Of a stretch of 64,000 nucleotides of DNA, positions 24,898 through 33,260 are shown piece by piece; within the stretch, counting starts at the first letter, position 1; the number at the start of each line of letters is the position of its first letter. The DNA comes from HGM04593 sp045634305. Its GTDB lineage: Bacteria > Bacteroidota > Bacteroidia > Bacteroidales > Bacteroidaceae. The notes under the pieces are model-generated. The model made no database searches. It was given only the letters and a program-made list of their open reading frames with translations, and was not told the DNA's origin. The stretch is from contig JAZQZZ010000049.1 in assembly GCA_045634305.1 (NCBI GenBank), positions 1 to 64,000 of the forward strand, written 5' to 3'. Both the position numbers and the translations under genes were made by a program.

Positions 24898-24915
24898 ACA
24901 CTTTGGTGCAATGGT

Positions 24916-26712
24916 TTATTGCTTGTTCGCACGCTTGCGCTCGAGCTCGTCGAGGATAATCTTGCGCATACGCATTGACTTTGGTGTCACCTCGAGGTAC
25001 TCGTCTTCCTTGATGTACTCCAGTGCTTCCTCGAGTGAGAATATGATTGGTGGTACGATGCGTGCCTTGTCGTCGCTTCCGCTGGCGCGCATGTTGGTGA
25101 GTTTCTTGCTCTTTGTAACGTTGATGACAAGGTCGTTCTCGTGGATATGTTCGCCGACAACCTGTCCTGCATATACATCCTCCTGTGGGTTGATGAAGAA
25201 CTTTCCACGTTCCTGCAACTTGTCGATGGCATATGCAAATGCTGTGCCGCTTTCCATAACAACCAATGAACCGTTGGTGCGTCGCTCAATCTCGCCTTTG
25301 AATGGCTGGTACTCCTTGAAACGGTGTGCCATGATAGCCTCTCCGGCCGATGCTGTGAGCACGTTGGTGCGCAAGCCGATGATACCGCGTGAGGGAATGT
25401 TGAACTCGATGTTCACACGTTCGCCTTGTGCCTCCATTGAGAGCATTTCACCCTTGCGACGTGTGACCATATCTATAATCTTGCTCGAATAGTCGGTAGG
25501 GACGTTGATTGTCAGTTCCTCGATAGGCTCTTGTTTCACGCCGTCAATCTCCTTATAGATTACCTGTGGCTGGCCAACCTGTAGCTCATAACCCTCGCGG
25601 CGCATTGTCTCAATGAGCACCGAAAGGTGGAGCACGCCACGGCCGAACACTGTCCATGCATCCTCCTCGGGGTCTTTCTTCACTCGCAGTGCAAGGTTCT
25701 TGTCGAGCTCCTTGTCAAGGCGGTCCTGAATGTGACGCGATGTCACGAACTTGCCCTCCTTGCCAAAGAATGGCGAGTCGTTGATTGTGAATAGCATGCT
25801 CATCGTAGGTTCGTCGATGGCGATTGGTGGCAAAGCCTCGGGATTCTCAAAGTCGCAGATGGTGTCGCCAATTTCAAATTTCTCCAATCCCACAATTGCA
25901 CAGATGTCGCCCGATGAAACACTCTCGGTTTTGCGGCGGCCAAGGCCCTCGAATGTGTGCAACTCCTTTATCTTCATTTTGCTCTGCTCGCCGTTGCGGT
26001 TCACGAGTGTGACGTTCGAACCTTCGGTGAGTGTGCCACGGTGTACGCGTCCGACAGCGATACGGCCGGTGTAGGGCGAGTAGTCGAGCGAAGTGATGAG
26101 CATCTGTGGTGTTCCTTCGAGTTTCTCAGGCGCAGGAATGTGCTCAAGGATTGCATCGAGCAGGGCAGTGAGATCGGTTGTCTCGTTGCGCCAGTCGGTA
26201 CTCATCCAGTTGTTCTTTGCACTACCGTAGAGCACCGGGAAATCGAGCTGCTCTTCTGTCGCGTCGAGCGAGAACATAAGGTCAAACACCATCTCATATA
26301 CCTCCTCGGGGCGGCAGTTGGGCTTGTCCACCTTGTTTACGACAACAATAGGCTTCAAACCAATCTGCAATGCCTTCTGCAGCACGAAACGTGTCTGGGG
26401 CATCGGTCCCTCAAAGGCGTCTACAAGCAGAATGCATCCGTCGGCCATGTTGAGCACACGCTCAACCTCGCCGCCAAAGTCACTGTGTCCCGGAGTGTCA
26501 ATGATGTTGATTTTTGTATCCTTGTACTGGATGGATACGTTCTTTGAAAGGATGGTTATACCTCTCTCGCGCTCCAACTCATTGTTGTCGAGTGTGAGCT
26601 TGTCGTTGTCCTGCTCCTTGAGCAGGTTTCCTGCCAACATCATTTTGTCGACAAGTGTTGTCTTTCCGTGGTCTACGTGCGCAATGATAGCGATGTTACG
26701 AATATTCTGCAT
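24916..26712 (-). CDS. typA: Translational GTPase TypA/BipA
   Basis: The 598-residue GTPase has G1 AHVDHGKTTLVDKMM, switch region ERERGITI, G3 DTPGHSDFGGEVERVLN and G4 VVNKVDKPN, followed by EF-G-like domains II, III and V and the BipA-specific C terminus (PIIFSLEEALEYIKEDEYLEVTP; KSMRMRKIILDELERKRANK). BipA binds the 70S ribosome and supports 50S assembly and growth under stress, especially cold. It heads the typA-thioredoxin-like-comM unit. An unusual 18-bp perfect palindrome abuts its -7 box. Confidence 0.97.
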   Translation of the reverse strand: MQNIRNIAIIAHVDHGKTTLVDKMMLAGNLLKEQDNDKLTLDNNELERERGITILSKNVSIQYKDTKINIIDTPGHSDFGGEVERVLNMADGCILLVDAFEGPMPQTRFVLQKALQIGLKPIVVVNKVDKPNCRPEEVYEMVFDLMFSLDATEEQLDFPVLYGSAKNNWMSTDWRNETTDLTALLDAILEHIPAPEKLEGTPQMLITSLDYSPYTGRIAVGRVHRGTLTEGSNVTLVNRNGEQSKMKIKELHTFEGLGRRKTESVSSGDICAIVGLEKFEIGDTICDFENPEALPPIAIDEPTMSMLFTINDSPFFGKEGKFVTSRHIQDRLDKELDKNLALRVKKDPEEDAWTVFGRGVLHLSVLIETMRREGYELQVGQPQVIYKEIDGVKQEPIEELTINVPTDYSSKIIDMVTRRKGEMLSMEAQGERVNIEFNIPSRGIIGLRTNVLTASAGEAIMAHRFKEYQPFKGEIERRTNGSLVVMESGTAFAYAIDKLQERGKFFINPQEDVYAGQVVGEHIHENDLVINVTKSKKLTNMRASGSDDKARIVPPIIFSLEEALEYIKEDEYLEVTPKSMRMRKIILDELERKRANKQ

Positions 26713-26766
26713 ATATATCTTTATTTCCTTTGTTTAAAATGGGGTGCGTCTATCCTCTGTTGTCGA

Positions 26767-26791
26767 GCAGTCGCATGCGACTGCAAAGTTA
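26767..26791 (-). promoter_or_regulatory. typA -7 box fused to an 18-bp perfect palindrome
   Basis: Minus-strand TAACTTTG (26791-26784) fits TAnnTTTG, and no clear -33 is seen. From 26784 down to 26767 runs the perfect inverted repeat GCAGTCGCA/TGCGACTGC, which would span the transcription start. It may be an operator or a 5'-end RNA hairpin. The whole gene-free stretch 26713-27020 (308 bp) consists of this region and the divergent rpsO promoter and leader; nothing else is seen in it. Confidence 0.6.
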
Positions 26792-26904
26792 CAAAAAAAT
26801 AGCGAGAAAATGGATGTTTGTGTACTCTTTGTACGCGAATGTTTGAAAATGAAACCGGTTTTGCGTGATGCAGAGGGCTGTTTTGAAAAAAATGGTGAAA
26901 AGTG

Positions 26905-26935
26905 ATTGTTGTTAAGGAAAATAGTTGTACCTTTG
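26905..26935 (+). promoter_or_regulatory. Promoter of rpsO
   Basis: ATTG (26905-26908), 19 bp spacer, TACCTTTG (26928-26935). Transcription should begin near 26942, giving an 80-nt leader. Confidence 0.7.
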
Positions 26936-26943
26936 CATCCGCG

Positions 26944-26986
26944 TTGGCAACATAGTGCGCCTTGGGCGCATTCATTTGTCGGCCAA
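26944..26986 (+). promoter_or_regulatory. Structured rpsO 5' leader, candidate S15 autoregulatory element
   Basis: A 6-bp G/C-rich hairpin (TGCGCC, loop TTG, GGCGCA; 26956-26970) is enclosed by a 5-bp outer stem TTGGC/GCCAA (26944-26948 with 26982-26986). S15 represses its own mRNA through leader structures in several phyla with unrelated RNA shapes. That this leader does so is inference from position and fold. Confidence 0.4.
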
Positions 26987-27020
26987 AAGATATTTTTTTA
27001 ACCCTTTAAAACTTCAAATT

Positions 27021-27290
27021 ATGTATTTGGATTCAGAGAAAAAGAAAGAGATCTTTGGCACATACGGAACGTCTAACACTGATACTGGTTCAGCTGAGAG
27101 CCAGATTGCATTGTTCTCATACCGTATTGCACATTTGACGGAGCACCTCAAGGCTAACCGTAAGGATTATAGCACACAGAGAGCTTTGACAATGTTGGTA
27201 GGTAAGCGTCGTTCACTCCTCAACTACTTGAAGGAGCGTGACATCAACCGCTACCGTGCTATCGTAGCTAAGCTCGGCTTGCGTAGATAA
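27021..27290 (+). CDS. rpsO: 30S ribosomal protein S15
   Basis: The 89-residue protein begins MYLDSEKKKEIFGTYG at ATG 27021; 32 in-frame codons upstream belong to the leader. It shows the S15 core DTGSAESQIALFSYRIAHLTEHLK and KRRSLLNYLKERDINRYRAIVAKLGLRR, which bind the three-way junction of 16S rRNA. It is monocistronic: its own promoter lies upstream and a strong terminator starts 19 bp after the stop. Confidence 0.98.
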   Translation: MYLDSEKKKEIFGTYGTSNTDTGSAESQIALFSYRIAHLTEHLKANRKDYSTQRALTMLVGKRRSLLNYLKERDINRYRAIVAKLGLRR

Positions 27291-27308
27291 TCTGCGTCAA
27301 GAAAGATT

Positions 27309-27347
27309 AAATCGCGGGATTTCCATTCGGAAGTCCCGCGATTTTTT
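27309..27347 (+). terminator. Rho-independent terminator of rpsO
   Basis: An 11-bp outer stem (27309-27319 with 27334-27344) extends into an inner TTCC/GGAA stem around an ATTC loop. Seven T end it. Confidence 0.92.
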
Positions 27348-27379
27348 TATGGGTTTATGTGAACTTGGCAATCCAGCTG

Positions 27380-27890
27380 TTATCCAGGGCTCACCTGCAA
27401 ACTCTAGGGGCAAAAACTCGCTTTCGCTCGCCGTTATATTCTACAGCAGACCTCAACCTTAATTGTTCACATCTATTTTTCTCAAGTCTTTCTATACGTG
27501 CTTTTTGTCGCGCAAAAAGCACCAAAAACGCCCGGCACTGGCAAAATCAGTCATAACAGCCTTTTGCTCACGAGTCGCCGGGCGACATCCCTCGGTCGGC
27601 TGTTATTTGCCACAAACAGCTCTTCGTTCAAGCATCGGGGATAAAATAACTCGCTTTTCACGCAATAACAGCATCACGTATATACACCGCTCAAACAAAT
27701 TTTCTCCTGTTTCCGATGCTTGCCCGGCTGTTTGCTGTGATTTTGATGGTGCCGGTTTTTCTTTGATATTACCATTATATGCGGTAAAGTCCGCGATACA
27801 AGCGAGCGTGGGTAAACTTGGGCTTACCAGCGAGAGAAAATGAGAACTTTTGATACTTCCCCCTAACTTTTGCAGGTGAGCCTTATCCAG
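27380..27890. repeat. 8-bp direct repeats flanking the MITE-like element
   Basis: TTATCCAG occurs directly at both borders (27380-27387, 27883-27890), so the original site can be read as a single TTATCCAG between rpsO and the antiporter gene. Confidence 0.7.
27388..27882. mobile_element. 495-bp MITE-like non-coding element with 14-bp terminal inverted repeats
   Basis: The ends are perfect inverted repeats: GGCTCACCTGCAAA at 27388-27401 and its reverse complement at 27869-27882. The element is flanked by an exact 8-bp direct repeat TTATCCAG (27380-27387 and 27883-27890), as expected for a target-site duplication. The inside holds several hairpins: a 10-bp stem with 5-nt loop at 27498-27522, GTCGCC/GGCGAC at 27574-27586 and ATAACAGCC/GGCTGTTAT (27553-27561 with 27598-27606). 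There is no transposase; a 126-codon open frame across it (27463-27843) has no credible ribosome site or known family. It looks non-autonomous. It fills most of the gap between rpsO and the antiporter gene. Confidence 0.75.
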
Positions 27891-27944
27891 CTACTGTCAT
27901 CCTGAACGGATGTGAAGGATCTATCGTCCCGCAGTCTGTGCTCT

Positions 27945-29237
27945 TTACTTTGCAGTCTTTCTCCTTACAAGAATGGAGACCACAATCATCACTCCAATGC
28001 ACATGGGGTAGTAGAGGCTTGGGATAATCTCCAGTGGTGATACTTTTGCCAGTCCCGATGCAATGAGCAGCTGTGCACCATAGGGGATTACACCCTGTAC
28101 AAAGCACGACGTGGTGTCCATGAGGCTTGCTGTGCGGCGTGGCTGTATGCCGAATTTCTTAGATATGTCGCGCGAGATGTCGCCTACTGTCAAAATTGCA
28201 ATGGTGTTGTTTGCAGTGCATATGTTGGCAAGCGCAGTCAAGGCGGTAATTGCAAACTCTGCTGCTCGTTTTGTGCGCATGCGCAGTGTTACAATGCGTA
28301 TAAGGTAGTCTATGCCGTCGTTTATGCGTACAATCTCCAGCAGTCCGCCGGCGAGCATGGTCACAAGGATAAGTTCTGTCATTCCCATTATTCCGTCACC
28401 CATTTCGGTAAAAATGCTTATTCCGCCTACTGTGCCGAATGCCAGTCCCATGGCTCCTGCAATGACAATACCTATAATAAGCACTAACAGCACATTCATA
28501 CCGACGAGTGCGCACACAATGACGGTGAGGTAGGGGATACACTTCAGTGCATCGTTCACGGTGATGGCTGTTGTCTCAATCTCTTCAATTCCGTTGCCGC
28601 TGAATGCGTAAAGCAACAGTGTGACAACGGCGGCCGGCATCACAAGCCTTATGTTGGTGCGGAACTTGCTGCGCATTGAGCAGCCCTGTGTCTGTGTGGC
28701 TGCAATAGTGGTGTCCGAAATGAACGAGAGGTTGTCGCCAAAGAATGCGCCGCCTACAACAATGGCTACAAGCCACGATGTGTCGCAGTTCAGCTTTGTG
28801 GCAAGGGCTGTGACAACGGGGGTTAGTGCTACTATTGTACCTACCGATGTTCCAATGGAAAGCGATATGAAACAGGCTGCAATGAATATTCCTGCCGGCA
28901 GGTAGTTGCTTGGGATAAGGTTCAATGTCAACTGCACCGTGGCATCAACTGCACCCATAGCCTTTGCAAGTGCGGCAAAGGCGCCCGCAAGCACAAATAT
29001 CCAAATCATATACATTATGCGCGTGTTGGCGGCGCCTTTCGAGAAATGCTCAATGCGCTCGTCGAGCGTGCTGCCGCGTGTAATAGCCACTGCATATATC
29101 GATGCCACAATGAATGCCGTTGCAATTGGTATGCGGTAGAAATCACCGGCGATTATTGAGCCGGCAAGGTATATTGTGAGCAGTACAATTATTGGTGAAA
29201 GGGCAAGCAACCCACGTCGTGTGTCTATCTTTTGCAT
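27945..29237 (-). CDS. NhaC-family Na+/H+ antiporter-like transporter
   Basis: The 430-residue polytopic protein has about eleven membrane segments. It contains NhaC-type conserved stretches: FISLSIGTSVGTIVALTPVV, VGGAFFGDNLSFISDTTIAATQ (the ion-site region with paired Asp), and in the C-terminal half ANICTANNTIAILTVGDISRDIS and ASLMDTTSCFVQGVIPYGAQ, which repeats the same motif in inverted topology. It probably exchanges sodium for protons, or for an organic substrate as some NhaC homologues do (for example malate/lactate). It is alone in its unit, with a promoter overlapping the terminator of the GH85 gene. Confidence 0.88.
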   Translation of the reverse strand: MQKIDTRRGLLALSPIIVLLTIYLAGSIIAGDFYRIPIATAFIVASIYAVAITRGSTLDERIEHFSKGAANTRIMYMIWIFVLAGAFAALAKAMGAVDATVQLTLNLIPSNYLPAGIFIAACFISLSIGTSVGTIVALTPVVTALATKLNCDTSWLVAIVVGGAFFGDNLSFISDTTIAATQTQGCSMRSKFRTNIRLVMPAAVVTLLLYAFSGNGIEEIETTAITVNDALKCIPYLTVIVCALVGMNVLLVLIIGIVIAGAMGLAFGTVGGISIFTEMGDGIMGMTELILVTMLAGGLLEIVRINDGIDYLIRIVTLRMRTKRAAEFAITALTALANICTANNTIAILTVGDISRDISKKFGIQPRRTASLMDTTSCFVQGVIPYGAQLLIASGLAKVSPLEIIPSLYYPMCIGVMIVVSILVRRKTAK

Positions 29238-29254
29238 GTTCAGCTAATTTCTTG

Positions 29255-29285
29255 CGAAGTTAGTGATTTGCACACAAAAAACAAA
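29255..29285 (-). promoter_or_regulatory. Promoter of the NhaC-like gene
   Basis: Minus-strand TTTG (29285-29282), 19 bp spacer, TAACTTCG (29262-29255), one mismatch to TAnnTTTG. The -33 lies within the terminator stem of the upstream GH85 gene. Confidence 0.55.
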
Positions 29286-29313
29286 GGTCGTGGACATCAA
29301 AGTCCACGACCTT
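29271..29313 (-). terminator. Terminator of the SusC-SusD-GH85 unit
   Basis: A perfect 12-bp stem (29284-29295 with 29302-29313) with a 6-nt loop, followed on the minus strand by TGTTTTTTGTG. Confidence 0.88.
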
Positions 29314-29354
29314 CTTATTATTTGCTTCCCTTTGATTAAGGGAGTCGGTTCTTA

Positions 29355-32300
29355 TTACTTGTTGAGCAACTTCACGCTGCGTACAACCTTACCGTCCTTC
29401 TCAACAACGAGAACGTATGTACCCTTTGCTCCGAGAGCAACCTGTACATTCTGGCCGGCCTCAATTGCAGCATTCTTCTCAGCAACCTTCTGACCAGCTA
29501 CTGTGTAAACAGCTACCTTGTAGTTGCCTGCCTCTGTGAAGTTTACAATAGCAGCACCGTCAACAACGTATGTAGCGACCTCAGCAACATCTACATTCTC
29601 AATACCTGTAGGATCGCCTACTGTGATTACCTGGAATGTACGGCTGTCGCTACCGTGAGAGTTAGAAAGTGTAAGAGTAATTGAATACTCGCCATCGTAA
29701 GCGTACTTGATAGTTGCGCTACCCTCAGTGTCGTTACCTGTTACATTCTCGGCAACAGCCTTTCTTGTGCTCCAAGTAGGAACTGTTACAACGGGGAATG
29801 CAGTACCTGAAACGAATGGGCAACCAGAGCTGAGCTCAGGAGCAAGCCAGTGGAACTTACCCTGACCTTCGCCGCCTGTAGCCTCCCAGCTGTGAGTACC
29901 GGCTGCAACGTTAGGAATAATACCTACAGAAGAGAATACACCCTCCTCGTTTGCCTCAGAATCAAGATCCCAGTATGCAAGCATATTATCGGGGAGGTTG
30001 TTCTTGTCGATGTCACCCATAGAAAGCTTGATCTCCTCGGCTGTCATAGCGCCCTTCCATACCTGGAAGTTGTCGATGAGACCGTCGATACCGTTACGTC
30101 CGTGAGCGGGGCCACCTACAGAAAGAACCTGACCGCTTGTAATCTGGTATACACCATTCTGGAAGCCTGGATCTGTGTTGAAGTATGTATCACCGTTAGT
30201 TGAGCGGTTCCATTTTGTAAGCTGCTGCTCAACACCGTTTACATAATACTTGCACTTGAACTGGTTGCCAGCATTGTACTCGAATGTGAACGCAAAGTGA
30301 ACCCATACGCCTACTGGAATCTTAGTGTTTTCGAACTTGTAACGCAACTCATTGTTGCTTGTAGCATCGCTACCACGGAATGTGAAGCTACCCATTGAGC
30401 CGTCATCCATTACATTGATCCAAACCCAACCCCAGTCTGTCTTTGGCCAAGCGTTTGTCTTGTCGGCAACAGCCAAAAGCTGTGTCTCACCGGCAGCAAG
30501 CTTGTTGAACTTGATCCAGAATGCAGTAGAGTAAGAAACGGCACCTGTAAGGCCGAGGTCGGCACACTTGACACCGAAACGCTCCTCCTTGAGGTCTACG
30601 CCCTGTGAACCTGCACCGTCAGCCTCACGACCTGTGTAAGCAAGGTTGATTACATCACCTGGGTTAACCTGAATGTCAGCCTCCTTGTCATTAGCTGTAA
30701 GTGTGAGGATCTGTGGAAGAGCACCTACACCCTTACCTGTTACAGGAATATAGCTACCGAAGTTGCGGACAACAGACACGCGCTCACCGTTCTCGTTGTA
30801 TGCTGGACCTTCAACGATGAGGTTGTATGAGCCAATCTCGTTCAAACCATCAGCTACTACGCACTTCGCACCGGTTGTCTTGAACATTTCCTCACCTGCT
30901 ACGTTTGTAATAGTCCATGTAGCCTCCTCGTGACGTGGGTCAACAAATGAGATTTCGAAGTCCTCACCTGGCTTGATGGTAGTCTTGTTGATCTGGATAT
31001 CATCAGAGTACTGGTAGTTAGAAGCCTCCATATACTCGCTCCAAGCAATCTCAGAGTCGGTCTTTGTATCGAGAGAAACAGCTGCAACACCAATACGTAC
31101 CTTATCAGCCTTGTCCAATGCCATAGGAATACGGTAGAGCATACCGGCCCATGATGTTGTTACACCCATGAGAACGGGCTCGCCACCCTCCTGCTGAGCA
31201 TAGAGCTTGAACATAGATGTGTTAACGTCGATGTTGTAGCAAACCTCACCGGCAGCCTTGTTGTTAGGCATGTTGTAGATAATCTTTGCATCTACACCTG
31301 ATGTAGAGAAGTTGAGAATCTTGGCAGTCTTGATTGTAGGAACTGCAGGAGCTGCAGATTTGCCACGAACGATTGAAAGCTCACCAAGGTAGAGGTTCAT
31401 GTTCTTGGCATTCTCGAACTTGAGGGCTACAAGAGCAAGCTCGGCAGCCTTGATATCCTTACCTACTACGATAGTTCTCTCAACCCACTCATAATCATCG
31501 GCCAATACCGATGCATCGCAAAGATTGATGTCACCGAGTGATTCAGACTCTTTGCCTACTGCTGTAAGAACGAGAGACATATCTGTGCTACCTGCTGCGA
31601 GCTTGTAGCGGAATGTGATAACGTCACCGTCCTCAAGGTCGAACTGAGTCTTGAAGAGGTGGAGGTACTCCTCTGTTGTTGAACCGTAAACACGTACAGT
31701 AGAACCGCCTACGTAAGCATCGTTCCATGTAAACTCTGCATTGAGACCATTCTCGAGAACATCAGTAGCCTCACGACCGAGCAGTTTGTTTGTGAACCAC
31801 CAGCGCCATGTGGGGAGGTAGTCCTGAACACCGATGTTGTACCACTCGCCATTGTGCTGACGCTCACCCATCCAGTTGAAGAACTTACCGTTACCCAAGT
31901 TGAAGTATGTAACGAAAGGCTCCTCGCCCAGGTTCCAAGAGAGAGTACTTCTTGCAGATATCATTGATGACATACCTGGGTGTGAAATGTTATCGGCATT
32001 GTACTTCAAGTTATTGGTGATAGGAGGACAGTTGGCCGGGTTGCGTGAACCACCGGTGAACCAGCGCTCAAGACGCAACTGATAGGTGTTCTGACGTGCG
32101 TCGGGAGCACCACCTTTCTCGTGACGGCTCTCCCAGAACATATTCTGGTTGTGAGCACCCCAAAGACCGATAGAGATAGGATAATCCTTGAGCAATGTCC
32201 AGTTAACACCGTTCTTGGGCTCGCCACCCTGCATATTTACACCGGCATAGAGGAACTCAATAGGATTGCGGCCTTCTGCCTGTGCGTTGCTTACTGAACG

Positions 32301-33128
32301 AGACAACAGGCTTGCATTGCTCCAGTTGTAGTTGAAGAAGAGTGAAGCACCCTCGGCAACCTGCTTGTTGTGAGAGCCATAACCCTGGTCGAACATAATT
32401 GAACCATAAGCACTTGTACCATCGTACCATGCATTCTCGAATACTGGGTTGTTGGCCTTTGCAATCTGGGTCAACTCCTTGTGGTAAGGCATAAGCTCTC
32501 TCATTGTTTGAGTACCGCCCGAGAACTCCGAGTTATAGCCAAGACCATCGATACCGTAGTATGCGAGGAACTGGGCTGTCTTTGCTGCACCGGCACTTAC
32601 CAACTCTGACAACGCATTTCTCCAATCTGCGCCCAAACCACCATAAGGAATACCTGCTACACCTGATACGGCAACACCGTTCTTGTGAGCAACGTCAGAG
32701 AAAGCACCTGGAACACGGCCCTGGGGTGCTGTCCAGTTGCCATAGTGGTCGATATACTGCCACATGTTGAACACCTCTGAGTCGAATGTTCCGTTAGGAA
32801 GAGCATTCTCATTTGTCTTGTTAGGAGACTTTTCGGTATCGTCATCGATAGGTACCCAGAAAAGAATTCTCTTGTCATTCTCGGGTGTGATGTTCTGACG
32901 AACCTGAGTAGCAGCATTGCGGAAACGTGCTTTAGGCTTTACACGAGAGATGAAGAAATTCTCATCCTCTGTAAGCTCTTCACCAGGTGTCCAGTTCTTG
33001 ATGATGCTACCAGTTTGTTGACCGAATTGACCCCACTCGATGTAGCCCTTTTGCAAGGACTGCGCATTTGCTGTAACTGCAACGAACAAGGATGCAACAG
33101 CAAATCCTGCGATGTAAGTTTTTTTCAT
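29355..33128 (-). CDS. Secreted endo-beta-N-acetylglucosaminidase (GH85-type) with LamG-like domain and C-terminal sorting-like tail
   Basis: The 1257-residue protein starts at MKKTYIAGFAVASLFVAVTANAQ (ATG 33128; a GTG two codons earlier is less likely), a signal peptide. Residues of about 85-420 form the GH85 catalytic barrel; IDGLGYNSEF carries the family's Asn-x-Glu pair at N199 and E201, used in substrate-assisted cleavage of the GlcNAc-GlcNAc core of N-glycans. Beta-sandwich domains follow, then a LamG-like domain at about 860-1060 (ERFGVKCADLGL; WVHFAFTFEYNA; IDGLIDNFQVWKGAMT). The last 75 residues (YKVAVYTVAGQKVAE; GTYVLVVEKDGKVVRSVKL) resemble a type A sorting tail of the type IX secretion system. 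It is last in the SusC-SusD-GH85 unit, consistent with release of N-glycans from host or dietary glycoproteins. Confidence 0.9.
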   Translation of the reverse strand: MKKTYIAGFAVASLFVAVTANAQSLQKGYIEWGQFGQQTGSIIKNWTPGEELTEDENFFISRVKPKARFRNAATQVRQNITPENDKRILFWVPIDDDTEKSPNKTNENALPNGTFDSEVFNMWQYIDHYGNWTAPQGRVPGAFSDVAHKNGVAVSGVAGIPYGGLGADWRNALSELVSAGAAKTAQFLAYYGIDGLGYNSEFSGGTQTMRELMPYHKELTQIAKANNPVFENAWYDGTSAYGSIMFDQGYGSHNKQVAEGASLFFNYNWSNASLLSRSVSNAQAEGRNPIEFLYAGVNMQGGEPKNGVNWTLLKDYPISIGLWGAHNQNMFWESRHEKGGAPDARQNTYQLRLERWFTGGSRNPANCPPITNNLKYNADNISHPGMSSMISARSTLSWNLGEEPFVTYFNLGNGKFFNWMGERQHNGEWYNIGVQDYLPTWRWWFTNKLLGREATDVLENGLNAEFTWNDAYVGGSTVRVYGSTTEEYLHLFKTQFDLEDGDVITFRYKLAAGSTDMSLVLTAVGKESESLGDINLCDASVLADDYEWVERTIVVGKDIKAAELALVALKFENAKNMNLYLGELSIVRGKSAAPAVPTIKTAKILNFSTSGVDAKIIYNMPNNKAAGEVCYNIDVNTSMFKLYAQQEGGEPVLMGVTTSWAGMLYRIPMALDKADKVRIGVAAVSLDTKTDSEIAWSEYMEASNYQYSDDIQINKTTIKPGEDFEISFVDPRHEEATWTITNVAGEEMFKTTGAKCVVADGLNEIGSYNLIVEGPAYNENGERVSVVRNFGSYIPVTGKGVGALPQILTLTANDKEADIQVNPGDVINLAYTGREADGAGSQGVDLKEERFGVKCADLGLTGAVSYSTAFWIKFNKLAAGETQLLAVADKTNAWPKTDWGWVWINVMDDGSMGSFTFRGSDATSNNELRYKFENTKIPVGVWVHFAFTFEYNAGNQFKCKYYVNGVEQQLTKWNRSTNGDTYFNTDPGFQNGVYQITSGQVLSVGGPAHGRNGIDGLIDNFQVWKGAMTAEEIKLSMGDIDKNNLPDNMLAYWDLDSEANEEGVFSSVGIIPNVAAGTHSWEATGGEGQGKFHWLAPELSSGCPFVSGTAFPVVTVPTWSTRKAVAENVTGNDTEGSATIKYAYDGEYSITLTLSNSHGSDSRTFQVITVGDPTGIENVDVAEVATYVVDGAAIVNFTEAGNYKVAVYTVAGQKVAEKNAAIEAGQNVQVALGAKGTYVLVVEKDGKVVRSVKLLNK

Positions 33129-33206
33129 AATCACAAAAAAAATTGGTTAGTAATAATTAATATCTCAAAAAAATAAATTCTTATAATCCTCTTTTGTTTG
33201 TTTTAG

Positions 33207-33252
33207 ATAATTCATGTAGAGTGCATCTGTTGATACAATCTACATGAATTAT
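33207..33252 (-). other. Intercistronic hairpin between susD-like and GH85 genes
   Basis: A perfect 14-bp A/T-rich stem (33207-33220 with 33239-33252) lies nine bp after the SusD stop. It is not followed by a T run, so it may stabilise the upstream message or attenuate the glycosidase rather than end transcription. Confidence 0.6.
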
Positions 33253-33260
33253 TGATTCTT

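Noticed and set aside
27463..27843. A 126-codon open frame across the MITE-like element
   Set aside because: No ribosome site, no recognised family, basic and Ser-rich random-looking sequence, overlapping the hairpins. Not taken as a transposase remnant.
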